From: JBBQVZ01 sp963695975
GTDB lineage: Bacteria > Actinomycetota > UBA4738 > HRBIN12
Assembly: GCA_963695975.1 (NCBI GenBank)
Contig: CAVOIB010000002.1
Location: 372,001 to 436,000 of the forward strand
DNA: 64,000 nucleotides
Reading direction: 5' to 3'
Shown: positions 29,766-38,031 of the stretch, piece by piece
How positions within the stretch are numbered: position 1 is the first letter of the stretch
Layout of the letters: the number at the start of each line of letters is the position of its first letter
The notes under the pieces: generated by a model
What the model was told of the DNA's origin: nothing
What the model saw: the letters and a program-made list of their open reading frames with translations, nothing else
Databases searched by the model: none
Program-made: the position numbers and the translations under genes

Positions 29766-32681
29766 TCAACCCGTGGCCGACTGAGGCGTAACGGGGGGTC
29801 GCGGTTGCGCCTCGCGAGACTGGCCGAAGCGTTCCTCCGCCTCCCGGGATCGCCGGGATCGATCCTCAGCTTTGGCGTGGTCTCCCTGCAGCTCGGCGAC
29901 GCTCGCGAGCGCACGCCACGTCCAGCTGGCGAGCTGGCGCTCGCCGAGCTCCTCCGAGATGCGGATCGCGTGGAGAAGGTCCTGCTCGGCCTCGTCCAAG
30001 CGACCGAGCTCTCGGTTGGTGATGCCGCGCTCGGCCGTCGCGTCGCCGAGCTCCCATCTGGCCCCCAGGTCCTCGAAGACGGCGATCGCTCCGTCCAGGA
30101 GCGGCAGCGAGTCCTCGTTCTGGCCGAGGTCTTGGAGCACGCGAGCGCGCTGCACGGTCGTTATGGCGATGCTGAATGGGTCGCCGATCGCTTCGGCGAG
30201 CGCGCAGGCCTCGTCGCTCAGGGCGAGCGCCTCCTCGATCGCGCTCCTGCCCTCGGGGTCGATCCCAGGTCCACCGGTTCGGTTGATCGAGAGCGAGTTC
30301 AGCGCCCGGACCCGCGCCCATCCGTCCTCGGGATCGGCGACCTTGAGCGCCCGACGCCAGATCGCCTCGGCCTCGTCGTTCCGGTCCCGCGTCCAGGGCA
30401 CCCACCCCGCGAACAACAGCGTCCGGGTGATCGCCCAAGGATCGCCGAGATCTTCCGCGGCGGCGAGCGAGCCGTCGAGCAGCTGTTCGGCTCTGTCCAG
30501 GTCTGCTTCGACGTTGATCGCGATGTCGCCCAGGAAGCGCAGCGCGATCGTGAGGGCGAAGGCGTCACCCGTCTCCGTCCCGAGCGCTACGGCCCGGTCC
30601 AGCGCCTCCGTCGCCGCCGCGTACTCCCCGAGCCAGTAGTACGCCTCCCCCATGCCGGCGAGCGCGCGGGCCTCACGGACGCTCCACCCAGCCTCGGGTC
30701 CCGCCATCTCGAGGGTCCGTCGGTAGTAGTCGACCGCAGAGCGGCTCTCCATCCTCCGCCGCGCGCGATCGCCCGACCGGAGGAGCGCTGCGGCTGCGCG
30801 ATCGGGAGCGGTTCGTTCATCCGGGTCGAGATCGAGCGACGCGAACGCCGCGAGCTCGAGATGCTCCGAGGCCCACGTGGGATGGCCGCCGGCGATCAGC
30901 CGGTCGGCGATGAGCTGGTGCAACCGCATCCGTTCGCGTTTCGGAAGGCTCGTGTAGGCCACGTCCTTCACCGTGGAGTGTCGAACGCGCCAGCGGGTCG
31001 CGGTTCCCCTTCCACGCTCGCGCACGAGGATCTCGGCCTCCTCGAGGCGTCGCAGCTCAGCCTCGGAAGCGTCCGGGTCGATCGACGTCAGTTCGTCGAG
31101 GTCGAACGAGACGAAGAACGTCGACGCGCGCCGCGCCAGTTCGCGCAGCCGCGGGGGGAGGGCATCGAGCCTGGCAGAGACGACCGCCTGCACGGTGGGA
31201 GGAAGGCTGGCGCTCGGCGAGGGCGGACGACCGTTCTTCTCGGGTAGGAGCATGCCGGTGGTCTCGATGATGAAGAATGGGTTGCCGTCGGCGCGCGCCG
31301 CGATATCAGCAGCGTCGGATTCGTCGATGCGGCCGCCCGCCGCCTGCTGCACCAGCTCGACCGACTCGTCGGCGGTCAGCGGGTCGAGCCGGAGCGTCAC
31401 CGCGTTCGCGGCGCTCGACCCCCATGTGGGGCGCTGGTCCAAGAGCTCGGCGCGCGCGAGCGCGAGGATCATCGCGCGGCGAGAACGACCCCTCGACCCC
31501 CCCGCCAGTCGCTCGATCAGCTCGAGCATCTGCGGCTTGAGTGCGTGCGCGTCCTCGAACACGAGCACGGTGGGCCCGAGCCGCGCGAGGCCATCGACCA
31601 ATGCGACGAATCCCGCCTGAACGTCGTGGACGAATGCGGACTCGTCGCGGCGCTCGGCCAACCCGAACAGCAGGGAGAGCCGATCGACGATCTGGTCGAC
31701 GTCGGGGCCGTCGGAGGCTCGTTCAACGAGCTCGCGGAGTCGCCGACGTGACTCCTCGGGCGGGTCACCCTCGTCGACCCCAGTCAGCTCGCCAACGATC
31801 GCAGCCGCCGGCGCGAATGTCGCCGTGTCGGTGAAGGATGGAGCACGGCCGTTGAGTACGGTCACTTCGTCCCCCAGGCAGGCTACGAGCTCATCAGCCA
31901 GGCGTGTCTTGCCGATGCCGGATCCGCCGAGGACGGTGACGAGCACCGGCTGGTTGCTTCTGGTTGCTCGGGTCAAGCTCTCCCGCAGGATCGCGAGTTC
32001 GCTGGTGCGTCCCACGAACGGGATGGTCCTGCGGGCGGATCGTGTCGTGACGCTCTTGACCGGGAATCCTTCGAGGCCCGCCTCGAAGCCCTTCGCTCGT
32101 ACGGGTCGCCTGTCCCCGTACGACACGGCTGTCTCCGTCAACGCGTAGGTCGTCTCGCCGGTGAGCACCTCCCCGGGCTCAGCGGCCGTCTGGAGTCGGG
32201 CCGCGGCGTTCACCACGCCCCCGGTAACGAGCAGTTGCCCGGCCGGCCCGAGGCCGATGGCGGCCTCGCCCGATTCGATACCGATCCGGACCTCTAGCGG
32301 CTCGGCCAGGCCGATGGTGGTGCTCATCCGGCGCAGCCTCCCGCGGATCGCGAGCCCGGCGCGGACGGCGCGGAGCGCGTCGTCCTCGTGGACGGTTGGG
32401 AGACCGAAGACGGCCATCACGGCGTCGCCGATGAACTTCTCCGGCCGGCCGCGAAGCGCCAGGAGCTCGGACGTCGCCACGTCGAAGAATCGGCCGAGGA
32501 CCTCGCGGGCGCGCTCGGCGTCAAGCCGGCGCGCGAGACCCGTGGAGTCGACCAGGTCTGCGAACAGGACCGTGACCATCTTCCGCTCCTCGGTGCCGAT
32601 CGGGGTGCCCACGACCGCGCCGCAGTTCGGGCAGAACCGAGCGCCTCCGGGGAGCGGCTCGTCGCAGACCGCGCAGTTCAT
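29766..32681 (-). CDS. Class III adenylate cyclase-AAA ATPase-TPR protein
   Basis: The 971-residue cytosolic protein starts with a zinc ribbon (MNCAVCDEPLPGGARFCPNC). A class III cyclase domain follows (about 35-190): metal aspartates in FADLVDSTG and FIGDAVMAVFG, the adenine-selecting Lys in EKFIGD, and the transition-state Asn/Arg in VNAAARLQ. All key residues are present. Next come an AAA domain with Walker A GGSGIGKTRL (near 250) and about 300 residues of TPR helices. Many actinobacteria have such proteins; their inputs are unknown. The ATG is placed at 32681 by a TAGGCT box 7 nt before it. Confidence 0.87.
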   Translation of the reverse strand: MNCAVCDEPLPGGARFCPNCGAVVGTPIGTEERKMVTVLFADLVDSTGLARRLDAERAREVLGRFFDVATSELLALRGRPEKFIGDAVMAVFGLPTVHEDDALRAVRAGLAIRGRLRRMSTTIGLAEPLEVRIGIESGEAAIGLGPAGQLLVTGGVVNAAARLQTAAEPGEVLTGETTYALTETAVSYGDRRPVRAKGFEAGLEGFPVKSVTTRSARRTIPFVGRTSELAILRESLTRATRSNQPVLVTVLGGSGIGKTRLADELVACLGDEVTVLNGRAPSFTDTATFAPAAAIVGELTGVDEGDPPEESRRRLRELVERASDGPDVDQIVDRLSLLFGLAERRDESAFVHDVQAGFVALVDGLARLGPTVLVFEDAHALKPQMLELIERLAGGSRGRSRRAMILALARAELLDQRPTWGSSAANAVTLRLDPLTADESVELVQQAAGGRIDESDAADIAARADGNPFFIIETTGMLLPEKNGRPPSPSASLPPTVQAVVSARLDALPPRLRELARRASTFFVSFDLDELTSIDPDASEAELRRLEEAEILVRERGRGTATRWRVRHSTVKDVAYTSLPKRERMRLHQLIADRLIAGGHPTWASEHLELAAFASLDLDPDERTAPDRAAAALLRSGDRARRRMESRSAVDYYRRTLEMAGPEAGWSVREARALAGMGEAYYWLGEYAAATEALDRAVALGTETGDAFALTIALRFLGDIAINVEADLDRAEQLLDGSLAAAEDLGDPWAITRTLLFAGWVPWTRDRNDEAEAIWRRALKVADPEDGWARVRALNSLSINRTGGPGIDPEGRSAIEEALALSDEACALAEAIGDPFSIAITTVQRARVLQDLGQNEDSLPLLDGAIAVFEDLGARWELGDATAERGITNRELGRLDEAEQDLLHAIRISEELGERQLASWTWRALASVAELQGDHAKAEDRSRRSREAEERFGQSREAQPRPPVTPQSATG

Positions 32682-32688
32682 GCCCCGC

Positions 32689-32694
32689 AGCCTA
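32689..32694 (-). promoter_or_regulatory. -10 box, leaderless promoter of the cyclase gene
   Basis: TAGGCT on the minus strand ends 7 nt before the ATG at 32681, favouring that start over one ten codons upstream. Confidence 0.55.
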
Positions 32695-32789
32695 GGTGGG
32701 GACGATGACACGCAACGCTCCGGTCAGGCGGATAGTTCATGTGAAAGATGAACCACCATGCCAGTCGGTGACATTCCGTGCGAGATGGC

Positions 32790-33152
32790 TCAGCGACGTC
32801 TGCGTGCAGCGTTCTCCTCCAGTCGCACCTTGACGATCTTCTTCACGAGCGCGGTGGGGAGCGGCCTGTCTGCGTCGAAGCGGATCGTGCCCTTCCCCGT
32901 GACGTGAGACTTCAGCTCTTCCCCCAGTGCGAGGACCGCCTCGCTCGCCGGGAAGATGCTGTAGTGATCCTTGAACGCGGCGTAGTACACGAGGATCCGG
33001 CCCTGGTCCTTGAACGCGGGCATCCGGTAGCTGATCGTCTCGGTCGCCTCGGGCGCGGCAGCCTTGATGGTCGTTCGAAGCTTCTCCATGACCGCGCGCG
33101 ATCCATCCGAAAGGCCGGCCATGTAGTCGTCGACGGTCAGTGGCGCGGTCAT
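32790..33152 (-). CDS. DUF1801 (YdhG-like) protein
   Basis: The 120-residue protein matches DUF1801: VDDYMAGLSDGSRAVMEKLR, ETISYRMPAFKDQGRILVYY, FKDHYSIFPASEAV and the closing KGTIRFDADRPLPTALVKKI. The fold is an iron-chaperone-like (frataxin-like) alpha/beta sandwich, but the role is unproven. A GGGGAGGAG site precedes the ATG at 33152, which is preferred over an upstream in-frame start. Confidence 0.85.
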   Translation of the reverse strand: MTAPLTVDDYMAGLSDGSRAVMEKLRTTIKAAAPEATETISYRMPAFKDQGRILVYYAAFKDHYSIFPASEAVLALGEELKSHVTGKGTIRFDADRPLPTALVKKIVKVRLEENAARRRR

Positions 33153-33220
33153 GCTTGACTCCTCCCCTTCGCGCCAGGTCAACCCTAGGCTTCGAGTAGC
33201 ATGCCGTCGAACGTGCTGCA

Positions 33221-33790
33221 TCAGATGTGAGACAGGAGCGCATCCAGCGGCCCGGGCGTGCGCGCGAGATCTAGCGCCTGGACAAGCGCAGACGCGGACC
33301 GGACCTTTCGCCCGCTCTGGGTGCCGAAGAAGCGCCTGAACCGTTCCTCATCGGTCCGTCCTCGCCATTCCGGCTGGCGTTGGAACGTGCGGAAGGCATC
33401 GAGTTCGCCCTGCGACTCGACGACCCGCTCCACAGCAACGATCCCGAGTGCACGGATCAACTCGTCTTCCAGGTCTTCCACGCACACGAAGAACCCTACC
33501 GCCTCCATCTCGGTGCGCGTGAGGTCGGTGCCGAAGCCCGCCCGCTCGAGACCTCGACGGAAATCGCCCTCCTCAGCGGCATCGCAGAGTCCCGCCAATC
33601 CGACGTTGAGCCCATTTGGACCGTAGTGGTCCAGGAACCGCCCGATGTTCTTCGAGCCGCCGATAGACACGATGCTGGCACCCTCGGCGACGAGATCACG
33701 ACCTCGGCGCCGGGCGAGCGCCTCCAGTGCTCGCTGGTCGCTCTCACCTTCGACGAGCACGACCGTTCGCAGTTCCGGTGCTTCCTCCAT
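33221..33790 (-). CDS. Stand-alone TOPRIM-domain protein (OLD-nuclease-like)
   Basis: The 189-residue protein opens with a TOPRIM fold: TVVLVEGESDQRALEALARR holds the catalytic glutamate, and GLNVGLAGLCDAAEEG probably the acidic metal pair. Such domains form the nuclease part of OLD/RecF-like proteins, where they are fused to an ABC ATPase; here the ATPase is absent and no partner gene is adjacent. The start at 33790 is supported by a TACCGT box 7 nt upstream; an upstream ATG at 33847 would collide with the divergent promoter. Activity is unproven. Confidence 0.7.
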   Translation of the reverse strand: MEEAPELRTVVLVEGESDQRALEALARRRGRDLVAEGASIVSIGGSKNIGRFLDHYGPNGLNVGLAGLCDAAEEGDFRRGLERAGFGTDLTRTEMEAVGFFVCVEDLEDELIRALGIVAVERVVESQGELDAFRTFQRQPEWRGRTDEERFRRFFGTQSGRKVRSASALVQALDLARTPGPLDALLSHI

Positions 33791-33797
33791 GCGCCCC

Positions 33798-33803
33798 ACG
33801 GTA
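33798..33803 (-). promoter_or_regulatory. -10 box of the TOPRIM gene
   Basis: TACCGT on the minus strand ends 7 nt before the ATG at 33790. Confidence 0.45.
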
Positions 33804-33847
33804 TCGAGTGCTGGACGCGCACTCCCGTCCACGATGCCCATCGCCAT

Positions 33848-33853
33848 TAGGAT
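33848..33853 (+). promoter_or_regulatory. -10 box, leaderless promoter of the YcaQ-type glycosylase gene
   Basis: TAGGAT ends 6 nt before the GTG at 33860. Confidence 0.6.
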
Positions 33854-33859
33854 GTCGAC

Positions 33860-35191
33860 GTGGCCGAGAGCGCCGACCCCGGACCATCCGCCGCCGACGC
33901 CGCGCCGCGAACGATCTCCCGCGATGTCGCCCGCCGCTACTTAGCGATCCACCATTTCCTCGCGCCACCCCGTTCACTCCCCTCGGGACCGGACGGCGTC
34001 CTCGCCGTGTTCGACCGCCTCGGCTCGATCCAGTTCGACCCGATCGAGGTCGCGGGTCGGAACCACGACCTCGTGCTCCTGGCGCGCGTGGCGGGCTACC
34101 GACGGGAGCTGACGGACCACCTCTTGTACCTGGAGCGGTCCCTCTTCGAGACCTACAACAAAGGTCTCTCGCTCGTCCCGACAACCGAGCTCCCCTGGTA
34201 CCGGATCGCCTGGGACCGGGCGCGAGTCCGGCACGAGGGCGGCGCGTTCGACGAGCATGCGCCTCTCGTCGAGGAGCTGCTGGACCGGATCCGGACGACG
34301 GGCGCGATGTCCTCGACCGACATCGCGCCACGGGCGGCGATCGACTGGTACTGGGGTCCGACCAATCAGGTCCGGGCACTCTTCGAGGCGCTTGCCGAGT
34401 CCGGGATCCTCGGGCTCGCACGCCGAGACGGCAACCGCCGCGTCTACGACCTCGTCGAGCGGCTGTTCCCGGCGGAGATCCTCAATCGGGTCATGCCGCC
34501 CCGCGAGGCGTTCCGGCACAAGCTGCTGTCGCGGTATCGAGCCCACGGCCTGCTGGGTCGCAGCGGAACCGCGGAGCTGTGGCTGGGCACGTCGCCGCGG
34601 GTCGATGCCATCTACGGACTGGAGGGCGACCTGCCGGCCGGGGCCGTTGGACGCAGGATGCTGCACGCGGAGCTCCTCGAGGCCGGTGCGCTGATCCCCG
34701 TCACGATCGAGGATGTCCGTGGCGAGCGCTACCTCCCCGCCGAGGGCATGTCGCTCCTAGCACAGGCCGAACGGGAGGTTGCTACCGGCCACCAGCCCGG
34801 TGGGGCCGCACCCGGTGTGGCGTTCCTCGGGGCGCTCGACCCGCTCATCTGGGACCGCGAATTCCTCCGAACCGTGTTCGACTTCGACTACGTCTGGGAG
34901 GTCTACGTCCCGGCGGCGAAGCGGCGATGGGGCTACTACGTGCTGCCGATCCTGTTCGGGGACCGGCTCGTCGGGCGGATCGAGCCGCGGATCGAGCGCA
35001 AGACGAACGAACTGCGGATCTCGGGTCTGTGGTGGGAGGACGGGTTCGACCCGTTGGCCGCGGATGGCTTCGTCGAGGCGTTCACCACAGCCGTCGTGGC
35101 CCATCGGGAGTTCGGCGATGTCGACCGGGTGACGTGGCCGCGAACGGTGCGCCATCGACCGTTCGTACGGGCCGTCCGGGAGATCGTCTAG
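33860..35191 (+). CDS. YcaQ-type winged-helix DNA glycosylase
   Basis: The 443-residue protein belongs to the HTH_42 (AlkZ/YcaQ) superfamily with three tandem winged helices. The catalytic QxD motif of the YcaQ branch is present as SIQFDPIE (Gln58, Asp60). Other landmarks are RNHDLVLLARVAGYR, LFETYNKGLSLVPTTELPWY and FLGALDPLIWDREFLRTVFD. YcaQ of E. coli unhooks interstrand crosslinks and excises N7-alkylguanine. The GTG start follows a TAGGAT box. The stop overlaps that of the convergent hydrolase gene (shared CTAG). Confidence 0.86.
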   Translation: MAESADPGPSAADAAPRTISRDVARRYLAIHHFLAPPRSLPSGPDGVLAVFDRLGSIQFDPIEVAGRNHDLVLLARVAGYRRELTDHLLYLERSLFETYNKGLSLVPTTELPWYRIAWDRARVRHEGGAFDEHAPLVEELLDRIRTTGAMSSTDIAPRAAIDWYWGPTNQVRALFEALAESGILGLARRDGNRRVYDLVERLFPAEILNRVMPPREAFRHKLLSRYRAHGLLGRSGTAELWLGTSPRVDAIYGLEGDLPAGAVGRRMLHAELLEAGALIPVTIEDVRGERYLPAEGMSLLAQAEREVATGHQPGGAAPGVAFLGALDPLIWDREFLRTVFDFDYVWEVYVPAAKRRWGYYVLPILFGDRLVGRIEPRIERKTNELRISGLWWEDGFDPLAADGFVEAFTTAVVAHREFGDVDRVTWPRTVRHRPFVRAVREIV

Positions 35192-35898
35192 GCGTCGGGA
35201 GCGTGCGCCTTCGCGACGTCGCCGATGATCGCGGCAAGCTCCTGCGGGCGCGACCACATCGGCCAGTGGCTCGTCGGCAGGTCGACCCAGGTGACGTCGC
35301 GAAGCTCGGGGACACCGGCGAGCCACGCATAGCCCTCCTTGACGGCGTCCTTGACCTGCTCGGATGGGAACCCCGTGCAGATCAGCGTGCTCGGGATGTC
35401 GAGCCGAGCATCGTTCGTCAGCTTCAGCGCCTCGCGCAGCACGCCACCCGGCTCGGGCACCGCGCGTCGCCCGAAGGTCTCGAGCTGCTCGTCCGTGAGC
35501 CCGTCCAGATTCTCCTCCTCGCGGAGCTCGTCCAGCGACATCGGCTTCTCGATCGCGTCGAAGTCGGCGTCCAGCGCGCCCACTCCGGGGGCAGAGTCGA
35601 CATAGACCATCGCGGCGATCAGCTCGGGGACACGGTCGCTCGCTGCATATCCGGAGAACCCCGTCCCGCTGTGCACGGCGAGGACGACGGGAGCACCTGC
35701 CGCCCGGACCGCCTCGCAGATCGCGTCGACGTGGTCGGACGCCGTGATCGCGGAGCGATCGGCTTCGGCCGACTCCAGACCGGGCAGCGTCAACGCGGTG
35801 ACGTCTTGGCCGTCGGCGCGCAGCGCATCAGCGACCTTGTCCCACGCCCACGCTCCGAGCCAGAACCCAGGCACCAAGATGATCGGTGCGCTCGCCAT
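35188..35898 (-). CDS. Alpha/beta-hydrolase
   Basis: The 236-residue protein has the oxyanion segment IILVPGFWLGAWAWDKVADA, the nucleophile elbow VHSGTGFSG (Ser in HSG, in place of the usual GxSxG), and the catalytic histidine in LPTSHWPMWSRPQEL. This matches the EstC/methylesterase-like hydrolases common in actinobacteria. Leaderless start: TAGGGT lies 6 nt before the ATG. It shares its stop tetranucleotide CTAG with the glycosylase gene. Confidence 0.82.
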   Translation of the reverse strand: MASAPIILVPGFWLGAWAWDKVADALRADGQDVTALTLPGLESAEADRSAITASDHVDAICEAVRAAGAPVVLAVHSGTGFSGYAASDRVPELIAAMVYVDSAPGVGALDADFDAIEKPMSLDELREEENLDGLTDEQLETFGRRAVPEPGGVLREALKLTNDARLDIPSTLICTGFPSEQVKDAVKEGYAWLAGVPELRDVTWVDLPTSHWPMWSRPQELAAIIGDVAKAHAPDA

Positions 35899-35904
35899 CG
35901 CTCG

Positions 35905-35910
35905 ACCCTA
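35905..35910 (-). promoter_or_regulatory. -10 box, leaderless promoter of the alpha/beta-hydrolase gene
   Basis: TAGGGT on the minus strand, 6 nt before the ATG at 35898. Confidence 0.6.
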
Positions 35911-35940
35911 GAAGGGGGACCGACATCGCGCAACCGTTAG

Positions 35941-36331
35941 CCCCCTTGAGCCGGGTCGAGCGTCTGCCCGCCATAGGTCAAAGGGGTAGTCGCTCCGCCG
36001 GTTGGGATCTGGTGTGTCGCGTCGCTGGCTGAGATCGGATCGCTCGGTACGTCGCTTCGTACTCCGATCAGGTGGAGGGACGAGACGCCTGGCTCCTCGT
36101 TCCGCGGACGATCGGAGGCGTCATCGCGGTCTGGTCCTCCGATTGCAGTGCTTCGTCATCCCTTCAGAGCGCGTACGACAGTACGAACGCGCTCACCTCG
36201 CCACTCGCGGGTCCACCGGAGCCTGACACGTAGATCGCCCAGCCGTCGGGCGCGGCGACGATCCAGCTTTCGGACGGATGGGTCCGTTGCCGTCGACATC
36301 GATACGTCGTAGACCTGCGCCTCCACAGCGA
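35941..36331. other. Intergenic stretch with a possible decayed gene end
   Basis: No intact gene is visible in these 390 bp. On the minus strand, 36164 to about 36275 reads SESWIVAAPDGWAIYVSGSG and then GPASGEVSAFVLSYAL to a stop, which looks like the end of a secreted protein, but no start or longer frame leads into it. It may be a remnant. Confidence 0.3.
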
Positions 36332-36997
36332 TCACCCCCGTTCGATCCCATCAAGGATCAGATCGAGACCGAATCTGAACTCTTCGCTGTAGTCGTAGCC
36401 CGACTTGCCGAATTCCACGACGATCTCGAAGAGGTGCGGGTACTCATCGGCGGGGAATGGGTGCTGCTCGGCTATCGCTTGGGCCCTCGCAGCCACCACC
36501 TCGGCATACTTCTCGGGAGTTTCGAACGGGAGGGTCTTCTCCTGAAGGGCGAAACCGTAGATGTAGCTGTCCATGGCGCTGAAGGCGTGGATCGCCATCC
36601 GGAAGGGGAGGCCCGCCTCCTCCCGCAGGCACCCCATCGTCGTGTCGTGGTGTCGGAGGTTCGCAGGCCCGGGGGTCCGGACCTCCATTAGGCCGACCGC
36701 CCACGGATGTCGCAACAGACCCTCCCGCATCGAGATCGCCCGGGCGCGCATGGCGGCCTTCCAGCCGCCTCCGGTGGCGAACTCGAGCTCGCCGAACACG
36801 ACGTCGACCATCGCATCCAGAAGCTCGTCCTTGTTGGCCACGTGCTTGTAGAGGGCCATCGGCACGACGTTGAACTTCTCGGCGAGCTTGCGCATGGTGA
36901 GTGATCCGAAGCCGCCCTCGTCGGCGAGGGCGATGGCGGCTCGCACCACCCGGTCCCGATCCAACGGAACTCGGCGTGGAGCCTCCGGCTGAGACAT
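36332..36997 (-). CDS. TetR-family regulator
   Basis: The 221-residue protein has the TetR helix-turn-helix at residues 20-65 (DRDRVVRAAIALADEGGFGS, RKLAEKFNVVPMALYKHVAN) and a C-terminal ligand domain of the TetR_C_1 kind (HAFSAMDSYIYGFALQEKTL). It is divergent from a DUF4386 membrane protein, with a double palindrome between them. The usual logic is repression of the membrane protein and of itself until a ligand arrives. The start at 36997 has a GAGGAGGAGG site; the longer frame upstream would read through the operator. Confidence 0.88.
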   Translation of the reverse strand: MSQPEAPRRVPLDRDRVVRAAIALADEGGFGSLTMRKLAEKFNVVPMALYKHVANKDELLDAMVDVVFGELEFATGGGWKAAMRARAISMREGLLRHPWAVGLMEVRTPGPANLRHHDTTMGCLREEAGLPFRMAIHAFSAMDSYIYGFALQEKTLPFETPEKYAEVVAARAQAIAEQHPFPADEYPHLFEIVVEFGKSGYDYSEEFRFGLDLILDGIERG

Positions 36998-37052
36998 CTC
37001 CTCCTCCTCATCCTCCCGACCAACCACAGGTTCGGAACTTCGCTCTTGACAA

Positions 37053-37090
37053 GTGTACTCTGTACACCTAGGGTGGTGTACAGAGTACAC
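37053..37090. promoter_or_regulatory. TetR operator, two inverted 15-bp palindromes
   Basis: GTGTACTCTGTACACC (37053-37068) and its reverse complement GGTGTACAGAGTACAC (37075-37090) are separated by 6 bp. Each half is itself palindromic (GTGTAC-TCT-GTACAC), so two TetR dimers could bind side by side. The site is centred between the divergent TetR and DUF4386 genes. Confidence 0.75.
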
Positions 37091-37118
37091 CCAGGCCGAC
37101 GAGCAGGAAGGAAGGCGA

Positions 37119-37856
37119 ATGGATCCTCAGAAGACCGCAAGGATCACGGGTTGGCTCTTCATCGTTACCTTCGTTGCCTCCATCCCAGCCTTCTTCATCT
37201 GCTACAAGCCGCTGTTGGACCACCCCAACTACATCGTCGGCGCCGGCGCCGACAGCCGCATCGCCCTCGGAGCGCTCCTGGAGATGATCGTCATCATCGC
37301 GAACATCGGCACGGCTGTCGTGCTGTTCCCGATCCTCAAGCGGCAGAACGAAAGCCTCGCGCTTGGCTACGTCACCGCCCGTGTCGTGGAATCCGTGTTC
37401 ATCGGCGTCGGCATCCTCAGCCTCATGGCGGTCGTGACGTTGCGGCAGGACGTCGGTGCCGTCGGCGGGGACTCGCTCGTCATCGCCGGCCGGTCGCTCG
37501 TCGCGGTCCACGACTGGACGTTCCTGCTCGGCCCTGGCTGGGTCGTCGGCATCGGGAACGGCCTGATCCTCGGCTACCTGATGTACCGATCCGGGTTGGT
37601 GCCCCGGGGCATGACCTGGCTGGGGCTGATCGGAGGTCCGCTGATCATCCTGTCGGGAACCCTCGTGCTGCTGAACGTCATCGAGCCAGGCTCCTCCGCA
37701 CAGGCGATCGCGACGATCCCGGAGTTCTTCTGGGAGCTGTCGCTCGGCATCTACCTCATCGTCAAGGGGTTCAGGACCTCTTCACCACTGCTGGCGACAC
37801 CTGTGGTCGTCGTAGTAGACAAGGGTTCGCCGGCCCTGGAGGCCCCTGTCACCTGA
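37119..37856 (+). CDS. DUF4386 membrane protein
   Basis: The 245-residue protein has about six membrane helices and the family's opening PQKTARITGWLFIVTFVASI and central IVIIANIGTAVVLFPILKRQ. DUF4386 proteins are of unknown function and are often encoded beside TetR or MarR regulators. The ATG at 37119 has a GGAAGGAAGG site just downstream of the operator, so expression is probably TetR-controlled. Confidence 0.85.
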   Translation: MDPQKTARITGWLFIVTFVASIPAFFICYKPLLDHPNYIVGAGADSRIALGALLEMIVIIANIGTAVVLFPILKRQNESLALGYVTARVVESVFIGVGILSLMAVVTLRQDVGAVGGDSLVIAGRSLVAVHDWTFLLGPGWVVGIGNGLILGYLMYRSGLVPRGMTWLGLIGGPLIILSGTLVLLNVIEPGSSAQAIATIPEFFWELSLGIYLIVKGFRTSSPLLATPVVVVVDKGSPALEAPVT

Positions 37857-38031
37857 GTTCCCCTCGACCCGGTCGAGCTCGGAGCCCGGCTTCGGCCAGG
37901 GCTCCGCTTCGTCCCTCCACTCGTGCGTGGCAGGTTGGACGTCGGCCGCCACGTCCCTGACAAGCAAGAGGTCGTGCTCGAAGAGGGCCGGATACACTGC
38001 TGCCGCGAAGGCCAAGAGAGGTTCTTCAATC

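Noticed and set aside
30000..31250. Long plus-strand open frame (29763-31247) opposite the cyclase gene
   Set aside because: Composition is Arg/Gly/Val-rich without motifs; the minus-strand frame has all cyclase, AAA and TPR features.
33791..33847. Upstream ATG start (33847) for the TOPRIM gene
   Set aside because: It would add 19 residues without similarity and overlap the divergent promoter; the ATG at 33790 has its own -10 box.
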